Notes: generated by a model not told the origin, from the sequence alone. A stretch of DNA of 64,000 bases from Paracoccaceae bacterium (GCA_011620265.1 WOZM01000242.1:16174-80173), one strand, 5' to 3'. Positions 45,013 to 54,075 are shown, counted from the first letter of the stretch. A program made the numbers and translations.

Positions 45013-46155
45013 TCAAGCGAGCAATTGTTCCCGAGACAATTCGAAGCCCGACGCGATCCAGCGCGCCTCAAGCTCCTTCAGCCGCGCGCCGAGCTCGGAC
45101 CCGGAAAGCCCCGGCATCAGATCGCCCGCCCTGAGCGGAAACTTCGCCCCCGCGCCCTGCGCGACCGCGGCCTCCCAGCCCCCGGGCAGCGGCGCTTCCA
45201 GAACGGCCGCCCGCAGCAGCAGCACATCGCGCGCCAGCGCTGCGCCGTGCCGATAGGCGAGCTCCGCCGGGCCGGCCATCCCGCCGATGCCGTCGGACAG
45301 CACGGCAAGCTTCCGCGCCTCGTCCCGCGACAGGCGCAGCGCCTCGGTCGGATCCGGACCGCCCAGCGCGGCAAGCCGGCGCAGCCAGTCCGGGGCGTAA
45401 GGCGGCTCCAGATGCACGAGCGGCGCCAGCGCGCGCGGATCCGTGCCCGGCAGGACGTGGCCGAGCACCCCTGTCGCCCACATCGCCGCCACCGCCGGCG
45501 CGGGGTCCGGCGCGGCGAGAAGCCGGCGCATCTCATGCCCGATGCGTTCGCGCGAAAGCGTCTCTGTTCCGCCGGAATTCGCCGCACAGGCGGCGAGCGC
45601 CGCGGCATCCATCCCGGCCTTCGGATCGCCGTACCAGGCGTGGAAACGGAAGAACCGCAGTATGCGGAGGTAGTCCTCGCGGATGCGCGCGCCGGCGTCT
45701 CCGACAAAGCGGACTCGCCGGGCCTCGAGATCGGGCAATCCGCCGAGCGGATCGACCACGTGGCCACCGGCATCGGCATAAAGCGCGTTCATGGTGAAGT
45801 CGCGCCGCGCCGCGTCCTCCTCGACCCGTGTCGCGAAGGCGACCGTGGCGTGGCGGCCATGGGTTTCGACGTCGCGGCGGAAGGTCGTGACCTCATGCGG
45901 CTCGCCCGCGACGACGATGGTGACGGTGCCGTGCTCGATCCCGGTCGGCACGACCTTCAGCCCGACGGCCTTCGCCAGCGCCATGACCCGCTCCGGCACC
46001 GCGTCGGTCGCGATGTCGATATCGGCGACCGGCTGATGCAGCAGCGCGTTGCGCACGCAACCACCGACGAGCAGCCCCTGATGACCGGCCTCCGTCAGCA
46101 GGTGGAGCACCCGCTGCACACCCTCCGCTTCGATCCATGCGCCTTCGATCTTCAT
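45013..46155 (-). CDS. cca: CCA tRNA nucleotidyltransferase
   Basis: 380 residues from ATG 46155, which overlaps the Nudix stop (ATGA). Class II polymerase-beta fold: LLVGGCVRNALLHQPVADIDIATD with the metal Asp pair, EDAARRDFTMNALY, and LRILRFFRFHAWYG. Adds or repairs the 3' CCA of tRNAs. The C-terminal region is short, without an HD domain, as in alphaproteobacterial enzymes of about 380-400 residues. Confidence 0.92.
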   Translation of the reverse strand: MKIEGAWIEAEGVQRVLHLLTEAGHQGLLVGGCVRNALLHQPVADIDIATDAVPERVMALAKAVGLKVVPTGIEHGTVTIVVAGEPHEVTTFRRDVETHGRHATVAFATRVEEDAARRDFTMNALYADAGGHVVDPLGGLPDLEARRVRFVGDAGARIREDYLRILRFFRFHAWYGDPKAGMDAAALAACAANSGGTETLSRERIGHEMRRLLAAPDPAPAVAAMWATGVLGHVLPGTDPRALAPLVHLEPPYAPDWLRRLAALGGPDPTEALRLSRDEARKLAVLSDGIGGMAGPAELAYRHGAALARDVLLLRAAVLEAPLPGGWEAAVAQGAGAKFPLRAGDLMPGLSGSELGARLKELEARWIASGFELSREQLLA

Positions 46156-46754
46156 TCCGCCATCCGGTCCGCCAGCGCCTTCACGATACGCGCGGTCGCG
46201 CCCCAGATGTAATAGGGACCGTAGGGCACGACATAGTAGCGGCGGATCTGCCCCCGCCACAGTCGGCTCTCGATCCTGAAGTTCGCCGGGCTGGCGACAT
46301 GGGCGAGCGGAACAGAGAAGACCTCGTCCACCTCACCGGCTTCCGGAACCGGCGTGAATGCGTCTCTGATCCGGCCGAAAACCGGCGTGACGACGAAGCC
46401 CGTCACCGTTTCATGCGCGCCCATCGTCCCCAGAACCTCGACCGAGCGCCGGGGCAGGCCGATCTCTTCCTCCGCCTCGCGCAGCGCCGCCGCGACCGGG
46501 TCGGCATCGCCTTCGTCGACCTTGCCGCCGGGAAAGGCGATCTGGCCGGGATGGTGCTTCAGCCGCGACGACCGCTTGGTGAGGATCACCTCGACCCCGC
46601 GCCGGCCTTCCACGAGCGGCACGAGAACCCCGGCCGGCCGCAGCACCCGGCCTTCGGCCAGAACCGTGCCGGGGTTGAGGTCGTAGTCGGAGGTGTCCCG
46701 CCCGGGGCGGTTCAACGCCCGCAGGACCGGTGCGAGCGGATCAGCTGTCGGCAT
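46152..46754 (-). CDS. CoA pyrophosphatase-type Nudix hydrolase (NudL-like)
   Basis: 200 residues. The CoA-specific signature LTKRSSRLKHHPGQIAFPGGK directly precedes the Nudix box GGKVDEGDADPVAAALRE plus EEEIGL. Hydrolyses CoA or acyl-CoA to phosphopantetheine and 3',5'-ADP. Its start lies 14 nt inside the end of hslO and its stop overlaps cca, so hslO-nudL-cca form one tight operon. Confidence 0.9.
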   Translation of the reverse strand: MPTADPLAPVLRALNRPGRDTSDYDLNPGTVLAEGRVLRPAGVLVPLVEGRRGVEVILTKRSSRLKHHPGQIAFPGGKVDEGDADPVAAALREAEEEIGLPRRSVEVLGTMGAHETVTGFVVTPVFGRIRDAFTPVPEAGEVDEVFSVPLAHVASPANFRIESRLWRGQIRRYYVVPYGPYYIWGATARIVKALADRMAE

Positions 46755-47742
46755 CGGGGGATTTCGTCGCCTCGAAGCCGAGCGTCTCCGGATCGAACTT
46801 GTAGTGAGCGCCGCAGAACTGGCAGTCGGCGGTGACGATGCCGTTTTCCGTCGTCATGTGCGCGATGTCCTTGGCCGAGTAGATCGACAGGCTCTCGCGC
46901 ACCTTTTCCGGCGAACAGGAGCAGCCGAACTTGACCGCCTGGGCGTCGAAGACCCGCGGCCCCTCTTCGTGAAAGAGCCGGACCAGAAGGTCGGTCGGGG
47001 CGACCTGCGGGCCGATCAGCTCCAGCTCCTCCACCGTGTCGAGCAGAAGATTGGCGCGCGACCAGTTCTCGCCCGCGTCGCCGTCGAGCATGTCGCCCGC
47101 CGCCAGGAGCCCGCCCTCGCCGCTGCCGCCTTCGGAGGCGACGAAGGGCGAGGCCTTCGGCATGTGTTGCAGCATCACCCCGCCCGCGCGCCAGCGCTCC
47201 CCTTCCCCCGCGAGGCGGGAGCGGCCGAATGACAGCGCGAACCGGGTCGGGAGCTGTTCGGACTGGGCGAAATACGTCTCTGCACAGGCGGAAAGCGAGC
47301 CGCCGGAGAGGGGAGTGATCCCCTGATAGGGCGTGGTTCCGGCGCCCTGATCGAGCAGGAGCGCGAAATAGCCCTTTCCGATCTGGCCAAAGCCCGCCGC
47401 CGCCGGGTCCAAGCGCTCCGCGTCGTAAGAGGCCCAGCCGCGGATGCGCGCGGGCTCGCCGTCCTTCACGGGCGCGTAATAGTCGGTCGCGATGATCCGC
47501 ACCGGGCCGTCGCCTCGGATCTGCAGCGACAGCTTCCAGCGCAGCTTGATCGTCTGCCCGATCAGCGCCGTCAGCAGCGCGGCCTCGGCCACCAGCGCCT
47601 CGACCATGCCGGGATAGCTGTGCTGCAACAGGATCCTGTCGAGCACGCCGTCGAGCCGTGCCACCCGGCCGCGGATGTCCGAAAGGTCGAGCTGAAACGG
47701 AAGGACGGTATCGTCCCAGGCGATCTGCGACAATTGTGTCAT
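46741..47742 (-). CDS. hslO: Hsp33 redox-regulated chaperone
   Basis: 333 residues from ATG 47742 (AAGGA ahead). Activated by oxidative unfolding when its zinc site is lost. The zinc Cys are CSCSPEKV and CQFC near the C-terminus (about 268-305), in the CxC / CxxC arrangement. The N-terminal domain (FQLDLSDIRGRVARLD, ILLQHSYPGMVEALVAEAALLTALIG) is typical. First gene of the operon with nudL and cca. Confidence 0.95.
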   Translation of the reverse strand: MTQLSQIAWDDTVLPFQLDLSDIRGRVARLDGVLDRILLQHSYPGMVEALVAEAALLTALIGQTIKLRWKLSLQIRGDGPVRIIATDYYAPVKDGEPARIRGWASYDAERLDPAAAGFGQIGKGYFALLLDQGAGTTPYQGITPLSGGSLSACAETYFAQSEQLPTRFALSFGRSRLAGEGERWRAGGVMLQHMPKASPFVASEGGSGEGGLLAAGDMLDGDAGENWSRANLLLDTVEELELIGPQVAPTDLLVRLFHEEGPRVFDAQAVKFGCSCSPEKVRESLSIYSAKDIAHMTTENGIVTADCQFCGAHYKFDPETLGFEATKSPDADS

Positions 47743-47767
47743 GGGGTTTCCTTGAGGCTTGAGCCCT

Positions 47768-47796
47768 GCCATACCGCGACAATATGGGAACGACAA
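47768..47796 (-). promoter_or_regulatory. Candidate promoter of hslO-nudL-cca
   Basis: TTGTCG (47796-47791), 17-nt spacer, TATGGC (47773-47768). On the other strand TTGAGC (47759-47764), 16 nt and AATATG (47781-47786) could serve the Nudix gene, so the divergent promoters would overlap. Confidence 0.45.
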
Positions 47797-47817
47797 CCCG
47801 CAGGCCAAGGGACGGCG

Positions 47818-48261
47818 ATGATCAGACGGTTTGGCGAGCCGCTCGTGCGGGGGCAGCGATACGGCATCCGGCACGGTGTCTATGCCGTCCTTCTGCGCGA
47901 CCGCGATGTGCTCCTGACCCATCAGGCCGAGCCGGAGCCGGAGTTCCAGTTGCCCGGCGGCGGCATCGACCCTGGCGAATCGCCGCTGCGCGCGCTTCAC
48001 CGCGAGGTTGGCGAGGAAACCGGCTGGACCATCGCCACCCCGCGCCGCATCGGCGCGTTCCGGCGGTTCGTCTACATGCCGGAATACGACAAATGGGCCG
48101 AGAAGCTCTGCACGGTCTACCTCGCCCGGCCGACGCGGCGGCTCGGGCCGCCGTCGGAACCCGGCCATCGGGCCGTGTGGATGCCGATCGCGGCGGCGGC
48201 CCCGCTTCTTGGCAACGACGGCGATCGCCACTTCCTCGACCTGGTGCGGCGGGGTCTCTAG
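47818..48261 (+). CDS. Nudix hydrolase of unknown substrate
   Basis: 147 residues from ATG 47818 (AAGGGA ahead). Nudix box GGGIDPGESPLRALHREV plus GEETGW intact. YGIRHGVYAVLLRDRDVLLTHQ start. Lacks the CoA signature of the nearby NudL-like protein; a nucleotide or nucleoside diphosphate substrate is likely. Divergent from hslO; its stop shares the CTAG with the convergent phosphatase gene. Confidence 0.85.
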   Translation: MIRRFGEPLVRGQRYGIRHGVYAVLLRDRDVLLTHQAEPEPEFQLPGGGIDPGESPLRALHREVGEETGWTIATPRRIGAFRRFVYMPEYDKWAEKLCTVYLARPTRRLGPPSEPGHRAVWMPIAAAAPLLGNDGDRHFLDLVRRGL

Positions 48262-49547
48262 TCCGCATTCTCCTTCGGGCCGTGAAACTCGAAGAAGACG
48301 CCCGACACGTCGTCGCCGAATTCACCGCCGGCATAGTCGCTGAGGTGCCAGACCAGGGCCTCCAGGAATCCGGTGCCGCGCAGATCGGCGCAGCGTCCGA
48401 GGATTCGGGTCAGGCCATCCTCGCCAAGCTGTGTGCCATCGGGATCCTCGGCCTCGGTGATGCCGTCCGACATCAGGAACAGCCTGTCGCCGGGCTTGAG
48501 CTGAACGTCGAAGCTTTCGTATGCCGCGCCGTCGATCAGCCCGATCGGCAACCCGCCGGAGCCGAGGTAGTCGACGGTTCCATCGGCGCGCTGGACCGCC
48601 GGATGCGGATGCCCGGCCTGCACCAGCGAGGCGCGGCCAGACACGAGATCGACGTCGGCATAGGCCAGCGTGAAGTAGTTCTCCGTCTGCATCTCCTTCA
48701 GCACGACCCGGTTCAGCTGTTCGGCCAGATCGCTGGGCTCGCGCGCGTCGTAGATGCCGAACTCCGTCAGCACGAGCGCCATGTTCTGCTCGGGCGAATT
48801 GCCCGAAAGATAGCCGGCCAGCCGCGCCGTCATCAGCGCCGAGGTGATGCCGTGCCCCGAGACGTCGATCGAGAAGAACCCCACGCGGCGGGCGTTGATC
48901 GGGAAGAACCCGACGAGATCGCCGCCGACATGCCCGGACGGCCGCAGGAGCAGGCTGACCTCGGCATTGCCGAAGTTGCGATGCCGTTCCCGCACGAGGC
49001 TTTGCTGGAGCTTCTTCGCCTCCATCAGGTCACGGTCGACCGAATCGTAGAGCCCCTGCAATTCGCCGAGTGTCGAGGACAAGAGCCGGTTCTTGTCCGT
49101 CAACTCCCGCTCCATCCTCAGGATGCGTTCGCCGGCGGTGATGCGGGCGCGCAACTCGTCCCCGCTGACCGGCTTGGTCAGGAAATCGTCGGCCCCGCCG
49201 TCCAGTCCGCGCGCGATCTCGGCCGATTCCGTCTTCGAGGTCAGAAGAATGAAGTAGACATAGCTTTCCTGCGCGCGCCCGCGGAGCGTCTGGCAGAACT
49301 CGATGCCGGTCATCCCCGGCATCATCCAGTCCGAGATCACGATATCGGGCGGCTGCCGGTCGAAGAGCCGCAACGCCTCTTCGGCGCTACCGGCCTCGGT
49401 CACGGCATAGCCGGAGCGGGCGAGTTGGGTGGACAGGATCTTGCGCTGCACCCGACTGTCGTCGACGACAAGAACACGGCGCGGCTCGGCGGCGGAATCG
49501 CCGGGCCGAGCGCCATGGTCCGAAATCGCAAGTGGCTGCACCATCAA
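48258..49547 (-). CDS. Response regulator with C-terminal PP2C (RsbU/SpoIIE-type) phosphatase
   Basis: 429 residues. Receiver domain about 24-140: acidic pair VVDDS, phospho-acceptor Asp73 (ISDWMMPG), Thr103 and Lys125 (FLTKPV). A coiled-coil linker (about 145-180, REL-rich) leads to a PP2C domain (about 200-420) with metal Asps in GHVGGDLVGFF, SIDVSGHG and LMSDGITEAED. Such proteins dephosphorylate anti-sigma-factor antagonists in partner-switching stress control. Divergent from an Hpt protein, likely its phosphodonor or a paired element. Confidence 0.9.
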   Translation of the reverse strand: MMVQPLAISDHGARPGDSAAEPRRVLVVDDSRVQRKILSTQLARSGYAVTEAGSAEEALRLFDRQPPDIVISDWMMPGMTGIEFCQTLRGRAQESYVYFILLTSKTESAEIARGLDGGADDFLTKPVSGDELRARITAGERILRMERELTDKNRLLSSTLGELQGLYDSVDRDLMEAKKLQQSLVRERHRNFGNAEVSLLLRPSGHVGGDLVGFFPINARRVGFFSIDVSGHGITSALMTARLAGYLSGNSPEQNMALVLTEFGIYDAREPSDLAEQLNRVVLKEMQTENYFTLAYADVDLVSGRASLVQAGHPHPAVQRADGTVDYLGSGGLPIGLIDGAAYESFDVQLKPGDRLFLMSDGITEAEDPDGTQLGEDGLTRILGRCADLRGTGFLEALVWHLSDYAGGEFGDDVSGVFFEFHGPKENAD

Positions 49548-49599
49548 TACCTTCCGTCCGGTCTCATCCGGTCGCGCGGGACAGCTAATCGCAGCCGGG

Positions 49600-49614
49600 T
49601 TAACATGCCTTGAA
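49600..49614 (-). promoter_or_regulatory. Possible CtrA-binding site
   Basis: Minus strand reads TTCA-N7-TTAAC against the CtrA consensus TTAA-N7-TTAAC, one mismatch. About 52 nt upstream of the phosphatase start, in the 147-nt divergent gap. A second AATTAACC lies at 49638-49645. Short motif, so chance occurrence is possible. Confidence 0.3.
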
Positions 49615-49694
49615 TCGCCACCCGCCGCTTCGGGCCGGAATTAACCGCTCCGCAAGGTCCGGATCGTAAGCTTGCCACCAGGAAAGGGTGGTCA

Positions 49695-50057
49695 GTGGTG
49701 GAGATGCAAATGATCGACTGGATGCGCGTGGGCGAATTGCGGTCCGAAATCGGAATCGATGGCTTCGCGGAGGTGGTGGAGCTGTTTCTCGACGAGGTCG
49801 AGGGTGTCGTCGTCCGGTTGAAGACCCGGCCTGATCCGGCAAAGTTCGAATCCGATCTCCATTTCCTCAAGGGCGGCGCCTGGAACCTCGGCTTCGCCGA
49901 GTTCGGCGCCCTCTGCCAGGACGGCGAGCGCAAGGCGGCGGACGGCCATCGCGACGATATCGACATCGCGCGGGTCGTCGATGTCTATTTCACGTCGCGG
50001 GATATCTTCCTTGCCGGGCTCACGGACCGGGGTCTGGCGGACGTCTCCGCGGCGTGA
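49695..50057 (+). CDS. Histidine phosphotransfer (Hpt) domain protein
   Basis: 120 residues. Single Hpt four-helix bundle with phospho-His56 in DLHFLKGGAWNLGF, matching HxxKGxxxxxG. No other domain. Start ambiguous: GTG 49695 behind AAAGGG, or ATG 49710 behind GGTGGAG. Probably relays phosphate between a hybrid kinase elsewhere and the divergent receiver-phosphatase. Confidence 0.85.
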   Translation: MVEMQMIDWMRVGELRSEIGIDGFAEVVELFLDEVEGVVVRLKTRPDPAKFESDLHFLKGGAWNLGFAEFGALCQDGERKAADGHRDDIDIARVVDVYFTSRDIFLAGLTDRGLADVSAA

Positions 50058-50075
50058 CCGAAGGCGCCCCCGACG

Positions 50076-51323
50076 TCAGATCAGGAATTCGGCCAAAGCC
50101 TCGTCTTCAGTGATGTCGCGATAGGAAAAGGCCGCGTCGTCGAGCTTGCGGGTCAGATCGGCGAAGTTTTCCGCCGCCCTCGTCTCGATCCCGATCAGCA
50201 CCGATCCGAAATTGCGCGCGGATTTCTTCAGGTATTCGAACCGGGCGATATCGTCGTCGGGGCCGAGCATCGACAGGAACTCGCGCAAGGCGCCCGGTCT
50301 TTGCGGCATCCGCAGGATGAAGTATTTCTTCAGACCGGCATAGCGCTGGGCGCGCTCCTTCACCTCCGGCAAGCGCTCGAAGTCGAAATTGCCGCCGGAG
50401 GTCACGCAGACGACCGTCCTGCCGCGAATGGTTTCGGCCAGTTCCGGCAGCACATCAATCGCGAGCGCCCCGGCGGGCTCCAGAACGATGCCCTCGACAT
50501 TCAGCATCTCGAGCATGGTGATGCAGACGCGGTCCTCGGGGGCCGCGAGGATGTGACCGGGCTTCAGCCCGCGCAGCCGCGCGAAGGGTTCCGCGCCGAC
50601 CCGCGCCACGGCGGCGCCGTCGACGAAACTGTTCACCCGCTTCAGGGTGACGGGCTCCCCGGCGGCGACGGCGGCGGCAAGGCTCGCCCCTCCGGCGGGC
50701 TCGACGAAGCGGAATTCGGTTTCGGGCGCGGCTTCGGCGAGGTAGCCGGTCACGCCCGCCGCCAGGCCGCCGCCGCCCACCGGCAGGATCACCAGATCGG
50801 GGGCCCTATCGAGCTGCTCGAGGATCTCGACGCCGACGCTCGCCTGACCTTCGATCACGTCCGGATCGTCGAAGGGCGACAGGAAGTGGGCGGCGGCCTC
50901 GGCGCAGAAGCGCTGCGCGGCCGCAAGCGTCTGGTCGAAATAGTCCCCGACGAGGCGGATATCGACACTATCCCCGCCAAAAACGCGGGTTTTGTCGATC
51001 TTCTGCTGCGGCGTCGTGACCGGCATGAAGATCGTCCCCTTCACCCCGAAATGCCGGCACGCATAGGCCATGCCCTGCGCATGGTTGCCCGCGCTGGCGC
51101 AGACGAAGTGACCGTGGGCCGGATCGGTGGCCAGCACCTTTCGCATCGCCGTGACGGCGCCGCGCAGCTTGTAGCTGCGCACCGGGGTGAGGTCTTCGCG
51201 CTTCAGCCAGATTTCCGCGCCATAACGCGCCGAAAGATGATCGTTCCGCTGGAGCGGCGTCGGCGGGAACAAGGCGCGCAGCGCTTCGGTCGCCCGACGC
51301 GCCGATTCTGCAAATCCGTTCAT
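50076..51323 (-). CDS. ilvA: Threonine ammonia-lyase
   Basis: Deaminates threonine to 2-oxobutyrate, the first step of isoleucine synthesis. 415 residues from ATG 51323 (GGGAGGG ahead). PLP Lys in VRSYKLRGAV, ASAGNHAQG, and the phosphate-binding VGGGGLAAG. A single C-terminal ACT-like domain (about 335-415, YFILRMPQRPGALREFL) instead of the two of E. coli, as in shorter IlvA forms that are feedback-regulated by isoleucine. Confidence 0.93.
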   Translation of the reverse strand: MNGFAESARRATEALRALFPPTPLQRNDHLSARYGAEIWLKREDLTPVRSYKLRGAVTAMRKVLATDPAHGHFVCASAGNHAQGMAYACRHFGVKGTIFMPVTTPQQKIDKTRVFGGDSVDIRLVGDYFDQTLAAAQRFCAEAAAHFLSPFDDPDVIEGQASVGVEILEQLDRAPDLVILPVGGGGLAAGVTGYLAEAAPETEFRFVEPAGGASLAAAVAAGEPVTLKRVNSFVDGAAVARVGAEPFARLRGLKPGHILAAPEDRVCITMLEMLNVEGIVLEPAGALAIDVLPELAETIRGRTVVCVTSGGNFDFERLPEVKERAQRYAGLKKYFILRMPQRPGALREFLSMLGPDDDIARFEYLKKSARNFGSVLIGIETRAAENFADLTRKLDDAAFSYRDITEDEALAEFLI

Positions 51324-51503
51324 TCCGCACCCTCCCGCATCTATCCGCGTCCTTGCGCCACGAACCTGGCCCGCTGTCAAGGAACGCGTCCGGCTCTCGC
51401 AGGCCGGATGCCGGCGGTCGCCTTACTTATGCCATCAAAATGCGCACAGATTGCTCCCGGATTTCTCGGCGCCCGACGGTGCGCCGTTTCGGAGGGATTT
51501 GAC

Positions 51504-52349
51504 ATGATGCGGAAAAGTACACTCGTTGCGGCCCTGGGTCTTTCGGCCCTGATCCTCGGTCCGCTCGCCCCGGTCGTGCCCGACCTGGGCTCGACCCCTG
51601 CCTTTGCGAAGAACGGCAACGGCGGCGGCAACGGCGGCGGTAACGGCGGCGGCAACGGCGGAGGCAACAAGGGCGGCCAGAAGGGCGGCAACGGGGCCGG
51701 CGCGGGGAAATCCGGCAAGTCCACCGGCGCTGCGAACGCTTCGGCTTCGGCGAAGAAATCGGACCTGCCCGACACGACCACGCCGCCGCCAAACGCACAC
51801 GGCAAGCTCGCATCGGAACTGAAGGGGTTGAATGCGGTCCACGCGAGCGCGACCGCCCTCGAGAATGCCAGCCCGAACAGCCAGGTCGGCCGGATCGCGA
51901 CCTACCGCGATGCCGCGCTCGAAACCATTTCCGCGGCCGACGCCCTCGATGCGGCGAGCGAGACGCTCGGCGCGGCGACCGACACGCTCGCGGCGAAGGA
52001 AGCGGAGCTTCAGGCGCTAGACGAGGCCTATGCCGGCCGCACCGCGGCAGAGATCGACGCGGAGATCGCGGCCCTCGATCCGTCCGCCGCCGACTACCAG
52101 CAGCAGGTCGACGCCCTGACCGAGGAGCGGCTCGGCGCCGAAAGCTACGAGACGGAGCGCGCGGCGCTCGAGGCCGAGGTCGCCGATGCGTCGGACGCCG
52201 TCACGGAGGCCGAAACCGGCCTGACCGACGCGGAGACGGCACTGACCGAGGCCGAGACGCTCGAGGAAGAGGCGCTGATGAGCGCGTCGAACGGGCGCGT
52301 CCTTTCGGAGCCGGCGCTCGACTACCTGCGCGGCGAACTCGGCCTCTGA
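51504..52349 (+). CDS. Exported Gly/Asn-repeat and coiled-coil protein of unknown function
   Basis: 281 residues from ATG 51504 (GGAGGGA ahead). Signal peptide about 1-36 (ALGLSALILGPLAPVV core), then GNGGGNGGGNGGGNGGGN (about 38-55), a Lys/Ser/Gly-rich spacer, and an acidic Ala/Glu-rich region (about 100-265) predicted to be a coiled coil (heptads such as AEAETGLTDAETALTEAETL). No catalytic motif. Rhodobacteraceae often carry similar proteins; role in the periplasm or matrix is a guess. Confidence 0.75.
   Translation: MMRKSTLVAALGLSALILGPLAPVVPDLGSTPAFAKNGNGGGNGGGNGGGNGGGNKGGQKGGNGAGAGKSGKSTGAANASASAKKSDLPDTTTPPPNAHGKLASELKGLNAVHASATALENASPNSQVGRIATYRDAALETISAADALDAASETLGAATDTLAAKEAELQALDEAYAGRTAAEIDAEIAALDPSAADYQQQVDALTEERLGAESYETERAALEAEVADASDAVTEAETGLTDAETALTEAETLEEEALMSASNGRVLSEPALDYLRGELGL
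51612..51672 (+). repeat. Direct repeats encoding Gly-Gly-Gly-Asn
   Basis: Units AACGGCGGCGGC of 12 nt, about four and a half copies with one silent change each, inside the exported protein gene. In frame (GGGN), so copy-number changes would lengthen or shorten the linker without frameshift. Confidence 0.8.
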
Positions 52350-52357
52350 CCGGCATC

Positions 52358-52386
52358 CGGCGCGCGGGACCGACGACCGCGCGCCG
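52358..52386 (+). terminator. Terminator-like hairpin after the Gly/Asn-repeat gene
   Basis: CGGCGCGCGG (52358-52367) and CCGCGCGCCG (52377-52386), 10 bp perfect, 9-nt loop, 9 nt after the stop. No T-run follows. The remaining gap to argG (to 52473) holds a weak TTGCCC-N16-TTAATC pair around 52411-52438 that could be the argG promoter. Confidence 0.5.
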
Positions 52387-52473
52387 AACCTGCCCGTCCC
52401 GAGGGCGCTGCTTGCCCTTGCCCCGAAACTCCGTTAATCGCGGCGCGATTGCCTCAGGCCGATGGAGTTTCCC

Positions 52474-53700
52474 ATGTCCGCCCCGAAGAAAGTCGTCCTC
52501 GCCTATTCCGGCGGCCTCGATACCTCGATCATCCTGAAATGGCTGCAGACCGAATATGGCTGCGAGGTCGTGACCTTCACCGCCGATCTCGGCCAGGGCG
52601 AGGAGCTGGAGCCGGCGCGCAAGAAGGCCGAGCTTCTCGGCATCAAGCCGGAGAACATCCATATCGAGGACGTGCGCGAGGAATTCGTGCGCGATTTCGT
52701 CTTTCCGATGTTCCGCGCGAATGCGCTTTACGAAGGGCTCTACCTCCTCGGCACCTCGATCGCACGGCCGCTGATCTCCAAGCGGCTGGTCGAGATCGCG
52801 GCGATGACCGGCGCCGATGCGGTCGCGCACGGGGCCACCGGAAAGGGCAACGATCAGGTGCGGTTCGAGCTTTCCGCCTATGCGCTCAATCCGCATATCC
52901 GGGTCATCGCGCCCTGGCGGGAATGGGATTTGACCAGCCGCACGCGGCTTTTGCAGTTCGCCGAGGAAAACCAGATCCCGATCGCCAAGGACAAGCGTGG
53001 CGAGGCGCCGTTCTCTGTGGACGCGAACCTCCTGCACACCTCGTCCGAGGGCAAGGTGCTGGAAGACCCCGGCAAGGAAGCGCCCGACTACGTCTATCAG
53101 CGCACCGTCCATCCCGAAGCCGCGCCCGATCAGCCCGAAATGGTTGAGATCACCTTCGAGAAGGGCGACGCCGTCGCGATCGACGGCGAGGCGATGTCGC
53201 CGGCCACGATCCTCACCCGGCTCAACGAGCTTGGCGGCAAGCATGGCGTCGGGCGGCTCGACCTTGTCGAGAACCGCTTCGTGGGCATGAAATCCCGGGG
53301 CGTCTACGAGACGCCGGGCGGCACGATCCTGCTGGAGGCCCATCGCGGGATCGAGCAGATCACGCTCGATGCCGGGGCCGGCCACCTCAAGGACAGCATC
53401 ATGCCGCGTTACGCGGAGCTGATCTATAACGGGTTCTGGTTCTCCCCCGAGCGGGAGATGCTGCAGGCCCTGATCGACAAGAGCCAGGAGCATGTGTCCG
53501 GCACCGTCCGGGTGAAGCTCTACAAGGGCTCGGCCCGCACCGTCGCGCGCTGGTCGGATCAGTCGCTCTATTCGGAGGCCCATGTCACCTTCGAGGAGGA
53601 TGCCGGCGCCTACGACCAGAAGGACGCCGAGGGTTTCATCCGTCTGAACGCGCTCCGCCTGAAGCTGATCGCGACGCGGAATGCGAGGGTGAAATCGTAA
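52474..53700 (+). CDS. argG: Argininosuccinate synthase
   Basis: Condenses citrulline and aspartate with ATP. 408 residues from ATG 52474 (GGAG ahead; four more in-frame codons upstream are excluded). ATP P-loop [30 protein letters not shown], and [23 protein letters not shown]. Followed after 1 nt by the small SCP2 gene, so the two are co-translated or co-transcribed. Confidence 0.97.
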   Translation: MSAPKKVVLAYSGGLDTSIILKWLQTEYGCEVVTFTADLGQGEELEPARKKAELLGIKPENIHIEDVREEFVRDFVFPMFRANALYEGLYLLGTSIARPLISKRLVEIAAMTGADAVAHGATGKGNDQVRFELSAYALNPHIRVIAPWREWDLTSRTRLLQFAEENQIPIAKDKRGEAPFSVDANLLHTSSEGKVLEDPGKEAPDYVYQRTVHPEAAPDQPEMVEITFEKGDAVAIDGEAMSPATILTRLNELGGKHGVGRLDLVENRFVGMKSRGVYETPGGTILLEAHRGIEQITLDAGAGHLKDSIMPRYAELIYNGFWFSPEREMLQALIDKSQEHVSGTVRVKLYKGSARTVARWSDQSLYSEAHVTFEEDAGAYDQKDAEGFIRLNALRLKLIATRNARVKS

Positions 53701-53701
53701 C

Positions 53702-53986
53702 ATGCCGCTCGACAGCATTGCCGCCGATATCCGCCAGGTATTGGAAACGAAGCGCTTTTCCGGATCGCTCAAGTTCGATTGCGGCGATGCCGGGGTGATC
53801 GTGCTGGCCGACGGCACCGCCACGACCGAGGATCGGCCGACGGATTGCACGCTGACGATCTCTGAAGGGAATCTCGTGAAGCTGCTGAATGGCAAGCTGA
53901 ACCCGATGACCGGGGTGATGCTGGGCAAGCTGAAAGTCTCGGGCGATCTCGGCGTGGCGATGGGGCTTGCGAAACTCCTCGGCTGA
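53702..53986 (+). CDS. Small SCP2 sterol-carrier-domain protein
   Basis: 94 residues, entirely an SCP2 fold: FDCGDAGVIVLADG, DCTLTISEGNLVKLLNG and KVSGDLGVAMGLAKLL. Bacterial SCP2 domains bind lipids or acyl-CoA, and free-standing ones are poorly understood. Starts 1 nt after argG. Two palindromes lie beyond: CGTGACATCACG (54004-54015), and a hairpin near msrA. Confidence 0.88.
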   Translation: MPLDSIAADIRQVLETKRFSGSLKFDCGDAGVIVLADGTATTEDRPTDCTLTISEGNLVKLLNGKLNPMTGVMLGKLKVSGDLGVAMGLAKLLG

Positions 53987-54043
53987 CACCTCACCCACGA
54001 TCGCGTGACATCACGACAAGATGAATTGCCCCCTGCGACGCTT

Positions 54044-54068
54044 CTCCGTTTGATCGCGCGAAACGGAG
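54044..54068 (+). promoter_or_regulatory. Hairpin at the msrA ribosome site
   Basis: CTCCGTTT (54044-54051) pairs with AAACGGAG (54061-54068), 8 nt before ATG 54076. The right arm ends in GGAG; a second GTGGAG (54069-54074) remains free. It could modulate translation. Confidence 0.35.
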
Positions 54069-54075
54069 TGGAGCC

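Noticed and set aside
51374-51379. TTGACA box upstream of ilvA (minus strand) as a promoter
   Set aside because: No plausible -10 at 16-18 nt; the next AT-rich stretch is about 29 nt away.
51612-51672. CRISPR-like direct repeats
   Set aside because: They are in-frame 12-nt codon repeats inside a coding gene, without spacers.
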